The notes under the pieces: model-generated
Databases searched by the model: none
What the model was told of the DNA's origin: nothing
What the model saw: only the letters and a program-made list of their open reading frames with translations
Assembly (NCBI RefSeq): GCF_002706425.1
Contig: NZ_CP017713.1
Coordinates: 372,001 to 436,000 of the forward strand
Direction of reading: 5' to 3'
DNA: 64,000 bases
Source: Loigolactobacillus coryniformis subsp. coryniformis KCTC 3167 = DSM 20001
Lineage (GTDB): Bacteria > Bacillota > Bacilli > Lactobacillales > Lactobacillaceae
In this document: in pieces, positions 16,836 to 27,093 of the stretch
Layout of the letters: each line of letters starts with the position of its first letter
How positions within the stretch are numbered: the first letter of the stretch is position 1
Translations under genes and position numbers: made by a program

Positions 16836-19800
16836 ATGCGGCCCTTAAGTTTGATCATGACCAATTTTGGTCCCTACGCCCACGAGACGATTGATTTCAC
16901 GAAATTTCAGGAAACACCGTTATTCTTGATCAGCGGTAAAACTGGCAGTGGGAAAACAACGATTTTTGATGGCTTATGCTACGCCTTATTTGGAGTGACT
17001 TCCGGTCAGGAGCGGGATGGCAAAATGCTGCGCTCTGATTTTGCGACTGCAGCCGATTTGACTCAAGTTAGTTTTCGGTTTTCTCATCGCGACCGTGAGT
17101 ATCTAATCGTTCGGCAACCTGATCAATTAGTAGCTAAAAAACGTGGTGACGGTTATCGTGATCAGCCAGCCAAAGTAACGCTGACCGTTTATCAACAAGG
17201 TAAAGAAATTCAGGAATTAACTAAAAAAGGTCAAGTAGCAACTTATATTCAAGCGTTACTTCATTTGGATGCCAATCAATTTGCCCAGATCGTTTTATTG
17301 CCACAAGGAGAGTTCCGGAAATTCTTGATGTCAGATAGCAACGATAAAGAAAAAGTGCTCCGGAATCTTTTTGGCACACAGATTTATGAGCGCTGGGCGC
17401 AAGTGTTAAAAGACCAGCGGCGAACAGCTGATAAAGCTTTTGCCAATGCTAATCAGCAAGTGACTGTAATCTTACAACAGGCTTTTTGGTTACCAGAATT
17501 TCAGGCTGCGGCGGATAGTGCAAATCCCAATGATGTGTTGGCCGCTTTACAGCAACAATTACCAGAGCTAACGCACCAAGTAACTGTGGCGGAACAGCAA
17601 ATGCAGGCAACGCGGCAAAGCGAGCAGCAGCAACAGGCTGCCTTAACTGCAGCGCAGCAGCAAGCTAAATGGCTGCAAGAACAGCAGGCTAATCAAGTCG
17701 CTTTGGCGGCTTTAGCTGACCAAGAACCAGCGATGGCGGCTTTGCAACAGCAAATTAAAGCGTTGGAATGGGCGCAAGGGGTTCAGCCTTTGGCGCAGCA
17801 ATGTCAGCAGTTGACGGAACAGCAGCGTGAGTTAGAACAGAGCTTAACGACTTTGCGGCAGCAACAACCGCAATATCAAGCTGAATTATCCGCAGCCAAT
17901 ACGCGACTGAATGATTTGCAAGCAATGAGTGAGCAGCAGGCCAACTGGCAAGCACAATTGCATCAGTGGCAAGCTTTACTGCCGCTTTATCAGGAAGTTA
18001 CTGAATTGACCGAAAAAATTAAAGCGACAACTACGGCTGCAGATCAGGCACAACAAGTTGAACAACAAGTCAGGACGAAGCAAGAACAACTAACCACTGA
18101 ACAAACTAGACTGAATGAGTTGATGGCAACTGGCGGCAAAGTGGCACAAGAGCTAGCGGAATTGACGAGTCAACAACAGGCCCAGCAACAAATACAGCAA
18201 CAGATCACGACTTTGCAACAGCAAGCCACTCAAATAAAGATTGCGGAAACAGATTTGGCCCAGCAGCAGGTGAAGTTAACTGATTTGCAGACGACTAGTG
18301 CCACGGCTGAAGCAAACTTTTTACAAGTTAAAAGTGATTGGGCAGCGACGCAAATTATCCGTTTGCAGCAGGAGCTATTACCAGGACAACCCTGCCCTGT
18401 TTGTGGCGCCGTGGAACACCAAGTCGTGGCACCGCCACAAACTCAGGTGGTCAGCGAGCAGGACTACCAAGCGGCGGAAACAACCTGGCAACAAGCTCAG
18501 GCAAATGCAGCGCGCTTAGCAGGCCAAGTCGCTAATGCCGCTGAAAATGTTGAGCAACAACAAACGGCTTGGCAAACAGCCGTTGCGACTTTACTTAAAG
18601 CGACAACCACCAGCGCAACTGATTTAACTGAACTAACGGCGATCGTAACGCAAACTCAACAAGACTTAGCCCAGCAATTGGTTGCCAAACAACAGCAACA
18701 AGGCCAATTGGACCAGGCGGCGGCGCAATTAACCAAGTTAAAATCAGCCGTAACTGCTAATCAAGCGGCTTTACAGCAGCAACAGCAACAACGTCAAGCA
18801 TTAACCCAGCAGCTGATAGAATTAAAAACGCAACAACAAAATAAGCAACAGCAATTACCAGAAGCTTTTACGGATCAAGCGGCTTTGCAACAGCAACTCA
18901 GGCAGTTGCAGCAAAAAATGACGCTTTTTGAGCAGTCCCTCACAGCAGCAACCAAGCAACAGCAAGCTGCAAGTGAAGCTAGTTTGGTCAATCAAACGCA
19001 GATAGCGGAACAAACCAAGCAACTGGCTGCTGTCACCCAGCAATTGACCCAGCGCCAAGCCGAGTTGACCCAGATCTTAGCAGCGGCAAGCAAAACCGAG
19101 GTCCAACTACAACAATTAATAGCAACATTACCGCAATTAAACGCGCAGCGTCAGCGATTGCAAGCCTTTAACAATCAACGGTTGCAGTTGACGACGCGTC
19201 AGCAAAGTTTGGCAGCGCAATTAACTATTACAACACCACCAGACCTAGCAGCATTACAAGAACAGTTAGCACAGGCCACAGCAAAATTGCGGGAGCAAGA
19301 AAAAAGCTACTATCAATTAAAGGAATACTGTGAACGTGATCAACACGTTATTCAACAAGCCACAACGCAACTTGCCGGTATCAAGCAGCAAATGGCTGAT
19401 CTAGCTGAATTGACCCAATTAGCTGAAGTTGCCAACGGGGATGGACCACAAAAATTGAGTTTGGAACGGTTTGTCTTACAAACTTATCTGCGGGAAGTGT
19501 TGCGTGTCGCTAATCAGCGACTCAGTGAGCTGACTCAAGATCGTTATCAATTCCAATTACGAGCGACCAATGGTAGTTTCCGGACCAATACCGGCCTGGA
19601 AATTGACGTTTACGATGATAATTGTGGTGCCATTCGCAGTGTGCATACCTTGTCTGGGGGTGAAAGTTTCATTGCCGCGTTGACGCTGGCATTAGCTCTA
19701 GGTGAGGTGATCCAGCAGGAATCCGGTGGTGTCGAGATCGAGGCTTTATTTATTGATGAAGGCTTTGGTTCGTTAGATGAAGATGCGCTGGAAACAGCTT

Positions 19801-19955
19801 TAGATACTTTAGAAACAGTTGAAGGTAAGCATCGTATGATCGGTATTATTAGCCACGTTAAGGAATTACAAGAGCGGGTACCAGATCAATTGCAAGTCAC
19901 CACCAATGGAAATGGTCAAAGCCATATTCGTTATCAGCTTGGCTTTGAAGTTTGA
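16836..19955 (+). CDS. sbcC: Exonuclease SbcC, ATPase subunit of SbcCD
   Basis: A 1039-residue Rad50/SMC-type ATPase. The N-terminus carries Walker A (SGKTGSGKTTIFDGL). Two long coiled-coil arms flank a zinc hook CPVC at roughly residue 520. The C-terminus holds the signature LSGGESFIAALTLALALG and Walker B ALFIDEGFGSLDED. The arms are extraordinarily rich in glutamine, with several runs of four to five Gln. GTG 16827 is also in frame, but ATG 16836 (MRPLSLIMTNFGPY) matches the family start. It is the second gene of the sbcDC pair. Confidence 0.95.
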   Translation: MRPLSLIMTNFGPYAHETIDFTKFQETPLFLISGKTGSGKTTIFDGLCYALFGVTSGQERDGKMLRSDFATAADLTQVSFRFSHRDREYLIVRQPDQLVAKKRGDGYRDQPAKVTLTVYQQGKEIQELTKKGQVATYIQALLHLDANQFAQIVLLPQGEFRKFLMSDSNDKEKVLRNLFGTQIYERWAQVLKDQRRTADKAFANANQQVTVILQQAFWLPEFQAAADSANPNDVLAALQQQLPELTHQVTVAEQQMQATRQSEQQQQAALTAAQQQAKWLQEQQANQVALAALADQEPAMAALQQQIKALEWAQGVQPLAQQCQQLTEQQRELEQSLTTLRQQQPQYQAELSAANTRLNDLQAMSEQQANWQAQLHQWQALLPLYQEVTELTEKIKATTTAADQAQQVEQQVRTKQEQLTTEQTRLNELMATGGKVAQELAELTSQQQAQQQIQQQITTLQQQATQIKIAETDLAQQQVKLTDLQTTSATAEANFLQVKSDWAATQIIRLQQELLPGQPCPVCGAVEHQVVAPPQTQVVSEQDYQAAETTWQQAQANAARLAGQVANAAENVEQQQTAWQTAVATLLKATTTSATDLTELTAIVTQTQQDLAQQLVAKQQQQGQLDQAAAQLTKLKSAVTANQAALQQQQQQRQALTQQLIELKTQQQNKQQQLPEAFTDQAALQQQLRQLQQKMTLFEQSLTAATKQQQAASEASLVNQTQIAEQTKQLAAVTQQLTQRQAELTQILAAASKTEVQLQQLIATLPQLNAQRQRLQAFNNQRLQLTTRQQSLAAQLTITTPPDLAALQEQLAQATAKLREQEKSYYQLKEYCERDQHVIQQATTQLAGIKQQMADLAELTQLAEVANGDGPQKLSLERFVLQTYLREVLRVANQRLSELTQDRYQFQLRATNGSFRTNTGLEIDVYDDNCGAIRSVHTLSGGESFIAALTLALALGEVIQQESGGVEIEALFIDEGFGSLDEDALETALDTLETVEGKHRMIGIISHVKELQERVPDQLQVTTNGNGQSHIRYQLGFEV

Positions 19956-20125
19956 TATTCTCATTAAAACAAGTCGAATATTCAATGAATATCGTGCTAA
20001 AATTAATTAAAGGTTAGTATTTAATTAAAAAATGAATTGACAAGTAACGCTATTATACTTACCATTTAAAGCATGGTTTGACTTTTAAATAAGTCGACAA
20101 TCAAATTAATGGTGTGGTGGATAGT

Positions 20126-20172
20126 GTGATAAAAAGATATGATAGCGACAAAATTAAACAATTAGTATTCAA
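20126..20172 (+). pseudogene. 5' fragment of Ldh_2-family dehydrogenase gene, cut by IS1380
   Basis: The frame GTG-ATA-AAA-AGA... encodes about MIKRYDSDKIKQLVFN and then meets the IS end at 20173. Joining it across the element, with one copy of the 6-base duplication ATTCAA removed, restores KQLVFNIYQAYGFSE in one frame with the rest of the gene at 21851. A weak GGTGG lies just upstream of GTG 20126; GTG 20117 is also possible. This is the native N-terminus of the dehydrogenase that follows the element. Confidence 0.8.
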
Positions 20173-21850
20173 CCCGAATTATTCATACGAGGTTTAATAT
20201 CGGCATACCGCACAATTTTGGACCAATTCTCGTGCTGCTATGGTGTAGTCAAACCAAGATGTACTGTTTTTGCTAAAGGCTACCAAATTATGGGGCTGGA
20301 TAAATTTTTGATCCTCAATTTTGAGCATACTTGCCCCTTGGCCGAACCGACTTTTTTTGATTTATTGCACCAGTTTAGCCCCACTGTAGCGCTTGGATTC
20401 GAGCTAACAGTTGATAAAACAAATCCTGATAGACGTGGTGGCGGCTTAATTTTAGATAAAGTTGCCGGCCGCTGGTCACCAGCTTACCCGCTACTTTAAA
20501 CAGCCATAAGCGCAAGGTTGTAACCTGTAATCGCTGATGTTGTACAGGCAACAATTGGCGCATCAAGCTGACTAAATTATAAGCGAGGACACTGAGCATC
20601 ATGCGGGCATAATTTGGTATAAATTGCGAGCTAGTCATTTTATCCAGGTAAAAGCCAGCCTTGGCTTCCTTGATATAATTTTCCATTTGGCCCCGTTGAT
20701 GATAGGCTTGAAACGCATCTTCGGCGACAAAACTCGTTAAATTGGACACAAGGTATTCATGTTGAAATAACAATTCACCAGCTGGTCGAGTTGATTTAAT
20801 ATAGATCTGGCGCGGCTTAGGCCATGATCGGGCTTGATAAGACGCGCGATAATAATGGACCTCGGTCTCAGTCCAATTCTGCTCATCACTGATCTGAACA
20901 AAACGTTCAGCCAGTTGGTTCAGCCGCCGATTGGCTTTCAGGCGGATCAAGTAAAAAGTGTCGTTGGCTTCACAAGTTTCGTATAATTCTGGAGTCGCAA
21001 AGCCACTATCCCCGCGGACCAAGATATCAGCGTTCGGTTTGACTTGATGATAGTGCTGTAGTAGTGGTGTGATAAAGGGGGCAATATCCGTACTGGTATA
21101 AACATTACCTGGGCGCAATTGAGCCTTTAAACAGTGGCCCGTTTGCCCGTCAAAAGCGACCAGCGGATGGTAACCCGTGGTACCGTAATGCGCATTAAAG
21201 GCCGTTTTTTCCTGATGACCATGAGTATCGGCGTGAGTCGAGTCAATATCGAGGATCAGCTGTTGTTGCTTGGCGCCAGTCCACGCTTGGTCAAGCAATG
21301 CTTGATTCAACGTTTGTAATGAGGTGATGGTCTGCTCGTCACAGCGTTGCCAAAAACGGGATAATGACGGTTGTGAGGCCAATTGCGGTTGTGCCAATAG
21401 TAATTTAAATGTGGGGTCATTGCGCAAACTGGTGGCAGCTAGATCGGCCGGGTAACCGGCGATCAACTGCAGCACGACCTGCTCTAGTAGACTAAAGTTG
21501 CTGTAACGAGCGTAATGGCGCTGGTCATCAAAATGGACTAATTGATACGCTAAGGTCGTGAAATTGAGTTGCGCCATTAATTCTTTGACCAACACTAGCC
21601 CAGCATCAGTGGAAAGTTCACCACCAGTGTGCGAAATATGTAATTTAGGATTGAAATTAACTCGTTTTTCCGGTAAAATTGCCATGAGAAGGACCTCTTT
21701 CTTTGGGTGGATAGCTGACTTGTGGTGAATCAACTATACCAAATCGGAGGTTCTTTTTCTGCACTAAAAAGGTGAAAAATAAAAAACACAGTACCGCCCA
21801 TGATACCGGGGTGACACTGTACTTGGAGAACTTATGGTGAATAATTCAGG
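20173..21850 (-). mobile_element. IS1380-family insertion sequence, copy 1
   Basis: A 1678-base element bounded by imperfect inverted repeats (CCCGAATTATTCA at the left, CCTGAATTATTCA on the opposite strand at the right) and flanked by a 6-base duplication ATTCAA at 20167-20172 and 21851-21856. It contains one transposase gene on the minus strand. A hairpin at about 21788-21825 near the transposase-upstream end may block read-through. It is the same length as copy 2 (35928-37605) and nearly identical to it. Confidence 0.93.
20375..21685 (-). CDS. IS1380-family transposase, copy 1
   Basis: A DDE transposase of the IS1380 family, about 436 residues from the ATG at 21685 (MAILPEKRVNFNPKL), which follows AGAGG by 8 bases; the frame is open back to 21733. 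The catalytic region includes LILDIDSTHADTHGHQE and LVRGDSGFATPELYE, with the C-terminal acidic residue in YIKEAKAGF. Compared with copy 2 there are about seven residue differences (for example LVHFDD versus LIHFDD). The protein looks intact and potentially active. Confidence 0.92.
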   Translation of the reverse strand: MAILPEKRVNFNPKLHISHTGGELSTDAGLVLVKELMAQLNFTTLAYQLVHFDDQRHYARYSNFSLLEQVVLQLIAGYPADLAATSLRNDPTFKLLLAQPQLASQPSLSRFWQRCDEQTITSLQTLNQALLDQAWTGAKQQQLILDIDSTHADTHGHQEKTAFNAHYGTTGYHPLVAFDGQTGHCLKAQLRPGNVYTSTDIAPFITPLLQHYHQVKPNADILVRGDSGFATPELYETCEANDTFYLIRLKANRRLNQLAERFVQISDEQNWTETEVHYYRASYQARSWPKPRQIYIKSTRPAGELLFQHEYLVSNLTSFVAEDAFQAYHQRGQMENYIKEAKAGFYLDKMTSSQFIPNYARMMLSVLAYNLVSLMRQLLPVQHQRLQVTTLRLWLFKVAGKLVTSGRQLYLKLSRHHVYQDLFYQLLARIQALQWG

Positions 21851-22898
21851 ATTCAACATTTATCAAGCTTATGGGTTTTCTGAAACACAAAGTCATAAGG
21901 TAGCTGAAATGTTGATCTATACGGATTTACATGGGATAGAATCACACGGTGTACAGCGCTTGGTCATGTATGACCATTTTATTCAAAATGGTAAAATTCG
22001 GGTACATAGCCAACCAGAGATCGTGAAAGAAACCGATGTTAGTGCGGTAGTTGACGCTAAGTTTGGTCTTGGTCAATTAAACGGAATCTATAGTATGAAT
22101 TTAGCAATCGAAAAGGCTAAACAACATGGCATTGGTATCGTGACGACCCGTGATTCTGGGCATTACGGGATTGCTGGCTATTATGCAGATATGGCCGCAC
22201 AGCAAGGCTTGATTGGAATGTCATCGTGCAATTCACGGCCGGCAATGTTGCCAACGCATGCAACTAAAGCTTTTGTTGGGACCAATCCGATTGCATTTGC
22301 CATGCCGGCTAAGCCGCACACCTTCATTTTTGATGCCGCGACCACCACGGTTCCGCAAGGAAAAATTGAAGTGTACAATAAATTGGAAAAGGATCTTCCG
22401 GCTTTATGGGTAGCCAAGAATGGCAATGAGCCAGTGTATGACCACACACAAACTGAAGATTTTAAGGCTTTGCGTGATCCTGATGCGACGGTTGGTTTAG
22501 CGCCATTAGGTGGTGTGTCGGAAAATACTGGTAGTCATAAAGGTTTTGGCTTAGGAATTATCGTTGAAGTTTTCACTTCTATATTATCAATGGGCAATAT
22601 TTCAACTGAGATCACGCCGGAGGATTTATCAGTGGGACCTCGCCAAAGCTTTACTGCGATTGATCCAGCTATTTTTGGCGATAAAGAGCAGATTATCGAT
22701 CGTTTCTCGCGTTATTTGCAGGATATTCGTGAATTGCCGGCAATTCCAGGCAAAACGATCTATGTACATGGTGACAAAGAGGCGGCTGCCTACGCTGATC
22801 GTAAAAAGAACGGCATTGAAATTGATGATCGGACACTGGAAGAAATTGAATCAATTGCTAGCCGCTTGAATATTGACTATACAAACTATGTTGCTTAG
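21834..22898 (+). pseudogene. Malate/L-lactate dehydrogenase (Ldh_2 family), 3' part re-started inside IS1380
   Basis: This frame encodes nearly all of an Ldh_2-family NAD(P)-dependent 2-hydroxyacid dehydrogenase (relatives: YlbC, ureidoglycolate and sulfolactate dehydrogenases). Markers are the catalytic region LHGIESHGVQR, the RDSGHYGIAGYYA segment and SHKGFGLGIIVE. The native start is at 20126. The IS1380 end contributes the ATG at 21834 and six codons in the correct frame, giving a 354-residue protein that lacks about 14 native N-terminal residues but gains MVNNSG. No clear ribosome binding site precedes this ATG, so expression is uncertain. Confidence 0.8.
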
Positions 22899-22913
22899 TA
22901 TTTAAATAAATTG

Positions 22914-22950
22914 AAGAACTTTTACCTTGAACCAGAGGTGGAAGTTCTTT
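22914..22950 (+). terminator. Terminator after the dehydrogenase
   Basis: AAGAACTTTTACCT / AGGTGGAAGTTCTT imperfect hairpin followed by TTTATTTG. Confidence 0.75.
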
Positions 22951-23312
22951 TTATTTGTCTGTGAATTTTTGTGCGGAAATGGGCTAAAAAAGCCGATTTT
23001 ACCAAAAAAACTCAGTTTTAATCATTTTCTAATCTAAAAAATGGAATTATTTTTTTATTTATCGTGAAAAAATGGCGTTTTTGTAATCTAAAAAAAGACT
23101 ATTATATCAAGAACATACGGTCGTTTTGAAAAAATTATATTGCAATAGATTACAGCGATATGACAATGTTTCATGAAAATCCTGTTCTGTAATGGTTTAG
23201 GTATTTGTTTGTCATGGCGAGTTGCTATAATCATCCTCGTTGATTAAATTAAATCAACATTCATGTGAACGTCGTTATTAACAAACAAATTTTACAAACC
23301 CAAATTTTAGGA
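22951..23312. other. AT-rich leader region of the LysM protein gene
   Basis: About 360 bases without a credible gene. It is strongly AT-rich with A- and T-tracts (22980-23100), a possible bent or upstream-activating segment. It ends with an extended -10 promoter at 23223-23231. Confidence 0.5.
23223..23231 (+). promoter_or_regulatory. Extended -10 promoter for the LysM protein gene
   Basis: TGCTATAAT is a perfect extended -10 element, about 80-90 bases upstream of the probable translation start. No convincing -35 is present at 17 bases, which is tolerated by extended -10 promoters. Confidence 0.6.
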
Positions 23313-23321
23313 GTGATATTT

Positions 23322-23957
23322 ATTTTATTAAGTAACCGTATTAAGATGTTAGTTTTATCAACTGTTGGTGCCGCTAGTTTATTTGTTGGTGGCGTTGCTC
23401 AGGCAAGCGCAGCTACTGTAACTGCTCAATCTGGTGACACAGTCGCTAAATTGGCAAACGCAAATGGTGTTTCGATCTCTGCATTTGAACAAGCAAATGG
23501 TATCAACACAAGCACACATTTAATTTATGCGGGGCAAACTTATACGCTTCCTGGTAGTACTCAAACAACAACGACTACAACTGCAGTAGCACAGCCTGCA
23601 GCAACTCAAACGACAACGCAAACAACACAACCTGCTGCTACTCAGTCGACAACAACACAAGCTGCTTCAACACAAGCAGCAACAACATCGACCGCAGCAA
23701 CGACTTCAACTACTGCCACAACTTCAAGTTCAAGTTCAGATGAAGCTGCTAAAGCATGGATCGCTAATAAGGAATCCGGTGGTAGCTATACTGCAACCAA
23801 CGGTCAATATATTGGTAAATATCAATTAAGCTCGTCATACTTAAATGGCGATTACTCAGCAGCTAACCAAGAAGCAGTGGCTAACAACTACGTCACTTCA
23901 CGTTATGGTTCATGGACTGCCGCTCAATCATTCTGGCAAGCAAATGGCTGGTACTAA
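23322..23957 (+). CDS. Secreted LysM / aggregation-promoting-factor-like cell wall protein
   Basis: The protein has an export signal (SNRIKMLVLSTVGAASLFVGG, then AQASA), one LysM domain (VTAQSGDTVAKLANANGVSI...IYAGQTYTLPG), a Thr/Gln/Ala/Ser-rich linker of about 70 residues and a C-terminal domain like the Apf/transglycosylase-like proteins of lactobacilli (AWIANKESGGSYTATNGQYIGKYQLS...). It likely binds peptidoglycan and may act on it. The start is odd: AGGAG at 23309-23313 is 8 bases before an ATT, while canonical starts are GTG 23265 and 23313 (too far or too close) or ATG 23346 (inside the signal peptide). I place the start at ATT 23322 tentatively. Confidence 0.82.
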   Translation: MLLSNRIKMLVLSTVGAASLFVGGVAQASAATVTAQSGDTVAKLANANGVSISAFEQANGINTSTHLIYAGQTYTLPGSTQTTTTTTAVAQPAATQTTTQTTQPAATQSTTTQAASTQAATTSTAATTSTTATTSSSSSDEAAKAWIANKESGGSYTATNGQYIGKYQLSSSYLNGDYSAANQEAVANNYVTSRYGSWTAAQSFWQANGWY

Positions 23958-23980
23958 GCTTTAAATAAATGATTAACACA

Positions 23981-24013
23981 AAAAGCTGCGACTTTTAGTC
24001 GCAGCTTTTTTTC
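23981..24013 (+). terminator. Terminator
   Basis: AAAGCTGCGAC-TTTTA-GTCGCAGCTTT perfect hairpin followed by a T-run, directly after the LysM protein gene. Confidence 0.93.
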
Positions 24014-24100
24014 GTGTAGTGTCATGAAAATGGGGCAACTCTGCAATTAGTTTGCATTTCTGTCATAATAGAAGTTAAAGTGAAGAAATGAGGTGGCATA

Positions 24101-24931
24101 ATGCCACAAATTAGCCGGGTACAGGTGCGACAATTTTTCTTGATGATCGTTGCACTGGAAATTATTGCCGTGAGTATTAATTTGTTTTATGCACCCCATG
24201 CTGTAGCGGCAGGTGGTGTCACTGGTATTGCGATTCTTGCTGAAGCGGCCTTTGGCTTGCCGGTATCGACTGTGGTGCTGGTGTTGAATACGGTATTACT
24301 GATCATTGCGTATTTTTTCTTGGAGCGAGCGACGGTGGTCCGCATTGCGTTTGGTAGCTTTGCTTTACCGTTGTGTTTAGCATTAACGCCGCAAGTTAAG
24401 GTAGTACAGGATCGTTTATTGGCCGTGATTGTCGGGGGCGTTGTCTTTGCTCTGGGTGTTTCATTGTTATACCGAATGGATGCTTCCAGTGGTGGAACGA
24501 CTGTACCGCCAATGATCTTGAAGAAATATTTCCAGATCAAACCGGCGGTCAGCTTACTCGTTATTGATGGCTTGATCTGTCTTGGTAACTTGTTTACCGC
24601 CAATTTTGAAGTGTTTGTACTAGCACTGTTGTCGTTGGTGGTGACTTCATTATTGATGAACTATATTGAAACCGGATTGGATCGCAAACGAGTGATTTAC
24701 GTCATGAGTGAGTATGAAGCAGAAATTAAAGCTTTGCTGGTCGATGATATGGCTCGCGGACTGACTGCTTTACAAGTGACCGGCGGTTTTAGCGGTGATG
24801 CACGCGAAATGTTGATGCTAGTGGTAGAAAATCAAGATTATCCCCATGTGATCAAACGAATTCGTAGTATCGATCCTAGTGCCTTTTTAATGGTGCACGA
24901 TGTGGCGGAAGTCCATGGTGGAATTTTGTGA
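24101..24931 (+). CDS. YitT family membrane protein (DUF161/DUF2179)
   Basis: A 276-residue protein. Five or so membrane segments fill the first 190 residues (AVAAGGVTGIAIL, GGVVFALGVSLLYRMDASSGGTTV), followed by a soluble DUF2179 domain (RVIYVMSEYEAEIKALL...). The architecture is that of the widespread Firmicutes YitT family, whose function is unknown. GAGGTGG lies 5 bases before the ATG. It is a single gene after a terminator. Confidence 0.87.
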   Translation: MPQISRVQVRQFFLMIVALEIIAVSINLFYAPHAVAAGGVTGIAILAEAAFGLPVSTVVLVLNTVLLIIAYFFLERATVVRIAFGSFALPLCLALTPQVKVVQDRLLAVIVGGVVFALGVSLLYRMDASSGGTTVPPMILKKYFQIKPAVSLLVIDGLICLGNLFTANFEVFVLALLSLVVTSLLMNYIETGLDRKRVIYVMSEYEAEIKALLVDDMARGLTALQVTGGFSGDAREMLMLVVENQDYPHVIKRIRSIDPSAFLMVHDVAEVHGGIL

Positions 24932-25101
24932 AAAGCTAAGTGGATCGAGAAAGTGTTCGGATCATGTTGTAGTGGTGGAAAGCAGGTTACCGTTAATTAG
25001 TTATTAAAACTAAGCTGGCATAAATTTTCAAACACAACTTCGGTAAAAAATGTTATTATCAAGCCACGGTAGAAATTTTTAGAAATTAGCAGGTAAGGTA
25101 A

Positions 25102-27093
25102 ATGCAAAAAAAGAGTATACGTAATAAATTATCAATTGCTGGCATTCTCGTAACTTTAGGCATTGTTTACGGGGATATCGGGACGTCACCGTTATACGTT
25201 ATGAATGCGATTGTTGCCGATGCTGGTGGCTTGCAACACGCGACCCCTGATTATGTGATCGGCAGTATTTCATTGATTTTTTGGACCTTGATGTTAGTTA
25301 CAACGGTGAAGTACGTGTTGATCGCATTGCGTGCAGATAACAATGGTGAGGGCGGTATTTTTGCCTTGTACGCGTTGGTTCACAAAAACGCCCGCTGGTT
25401 GATGATTCCGGCATTGATCGGTGGTGCGGCATTGTTGGCCGATGGGACCTTGACGCCAGCGGTAACAGTAACTAGTGCCGTTGAAGGGTTAAAGGGGCAA
25501 GCGTTCGGTAAATTAGTTTTTAGTCAGGATCAAAACGTAGTGGTGCTGACGACGATCATTATTTTATTACTATTGTTTATGATTCAACGCTTTGGGACGT
25601 CAACGATCGGTAAAGCTTTTGGACCGATCATGTTCCTGTGGTTCGCCTTGATCGGTGTGATCGGTTTTGTTAATATGGTGCCTAATTTAGAGGTATTAAA
25701 AGCTTTATCACCAGTTTATGCGATCAAAACGTTATTCAGTCCAGCTAATAAAGTTGGTGTCTTCATTCTAGGTAGTGTTTTTCTAGCAACAACTGGGGCG
25801 GAGGCGCTGTATTCAGATATGGGTCACGTGGGTAAGAAAAATATCTACGCGAGCTGGCCGTTTGTTTACGGGATGCTGACATTGAGCTACTTTGGTCAAG
25901 GAGCATGGTTGATCCGTAATTATCATAGCCAGGCTGCAACTGGATTTGCCAATCCGTTTTTTGAAGTAATTCCGGCTAATACGAAGTTATTCGTGATCAT
26001 CGTGGCAACTTTAGCAGCAATCATCGCTTCGCAGGCCTTGATTACCGGCTCATTTACGTTAGTTGCTGAGGCAATCCGCTTGAAGATTTTGCCACGGATG
26101 TTGATCAAATATCCAAGTACTGAACGTGGACAGATCTATATCGGCAACGTCAACTGGCTGTTGTGTCTAGTCACGTTAGCCGTGACGCTGTATTTTAGAA
26201 CTTCAGAACATATGGAAGCCGCTTATGGCTTGGCAATCACAGTAACGATGTTAATGACGACGCTGTTGTTGCATTCGTATTTGGCGCACAAAATCAATCG
26301 CTTGGCTGCATTGCTGATCTCACTGTTCTTTGGTGCTGTCGAAGTTGTTTTCTTCACTGCCAGTATCGTTAAGTTTGCCCACGGTGGCTATGTGACCGTG
26401 ATTATTACTTGTTTGATTTTGGCAGTTATGGCGATTTGGTATTATGGGAATAAGATTCGTGATCGGCATGAATCGGAGCGCGAATACGTTTCGTTATTGG
26501 CATATCGCAACCAATTAGTTGAGCTGTCGGCGGACGAAACGGTGCCGTTGTATGCCACCAATTTAGTTTATATGGCTAAAATGAAGCCCGGCCATATGAT
26601 CAAGCGCAGTATGCTGTACTCGATTTTGGATAAGCGACCAAAACGTGCCCGTGTCTACTGGTTTGTTACGGTGGTGATCACCGATGATCCGTATACCCTG
26701 AAATACAAGGTCGATATGATGGATACTAAGAGCGTGGTCAACGTGACCTTGTATTTAGGCTTCCGGCGTAATCAATGGATCAACGTCTATATTCGGCAGA
26801 TCATTCAGGATCTGATGCGCGAAGGCAAAGTTGATTATCAACCACAACGTTATACGACGATTCCTAATCGGCATGTGGGCGATTTCCGTTTTGTGGTGTT
26901 ACAGGAACTACTGTCGCCGGCAACAAATATTTCAAATTTAGAAAAGCTGGTTATTGGAGCGCGGATCTGGTTGCAAAACCATACCGCTTCGCCAGTCCAA
27001 TGGTTTGGACTTGAATTTAGTGATGTTAGCATTGAAGCTGTTCCGTTAATATTAGGCGAACGGCATCATATTAAATTAAAACAGGTCAAATAA
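25102..27093 (+). CDS. kup: KUP family potassium uptake protein
   Basis: A 663-residue KUP/HAK/KT-type K+ transporter. The N-terminal family signature [14 protein letters not shown] is followed by about 12 membrane segments and a C-terminal cytosolic domain. It mediates potassium import driven by the proton gradient. AGGTAAGG lies just before the ATG. A TGTTATTAT extended -10-like element at about 25050 is a possible promoter. I looked for a c-di-AMP riboswitch upstream and saw no match I trust. Confidence 0.93.
   Translation: MQKKSIRNKLSIAGILVTLGIVYGDIGTSPLYVMNAIVADAGGLQHATPDYVIGSISLIFWTLMLVTTVKYVLIALRADNNGEGGIFALYALVHKNARWLMIPALIGGAALLADGTLTPAVTVTSAVEGLKGQAFGKLVFSQDQNVVVLTTIIILLLLFMIQRFGTSTIGKAFGPIMFLWFALIGVIGFVNMVPNLEVLKALSPVYAIKTLFSPANKVGVFILGSVFLATTGAEALYSDMGHVGKKNIYASWPFVYGMLTLSYFGQGAWLIRNYHSQAATGFANPFFEVIPANTKLFVIIVATLAAIIASQALITGSFTLVAEAIRLKILPRMLIKYPSTERGQIYIGNVNWLLCLVTLAVTLYFRTSEHMEAAYGLAITVTMLMTTLLLHSYLAHKINRLAALLISLFFGAVEVVFFTASIVKFAHGGYVTVIITCLILAVMAIWYYGNKIRDRHESEREYVSLLAYRNQLVELSADETVPLYATNLVYMAKMKPGHMIKRSMLYSILDKRPKRARVYWFVTVVITDDPYTLKYKVDMMDTKSVVNVTLYLGFRRNQWINVYIRQIIQDLMREGKVDYQPQRYTTIPNRHVGDFRFVVLQELLSPATNISNLEKLVIGARIWLQNHTASPVQWFGLEFSDVSIEAVPLILGERHHIKLKQVK

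Noticed and set aside
17755-19058. Several antisense and alternative frames of 66-73 codons inside sbcC
   Set aside because: They arise from the biased Gln-rich codons of the coiled-coil region and have no ribosome binding sites or homology.
20218-20499. A 93-codon forward frame inside IS1380 copy 1, repeated identically in copy 2 (35973-36254)
   Set aside because: It overlaps the 3' end of the transposase in antisense and the element end, and shows no family features. Its conservation simply reflects the duplicated element.
24932-25101. Possible c-di-AMP (ydaO-type) riboswitch upstream of kup
   Set aside because: I looked for the conserved ydaO segments because Kup transporters are often controlled this way, but found no convincing match in this 170-base region.
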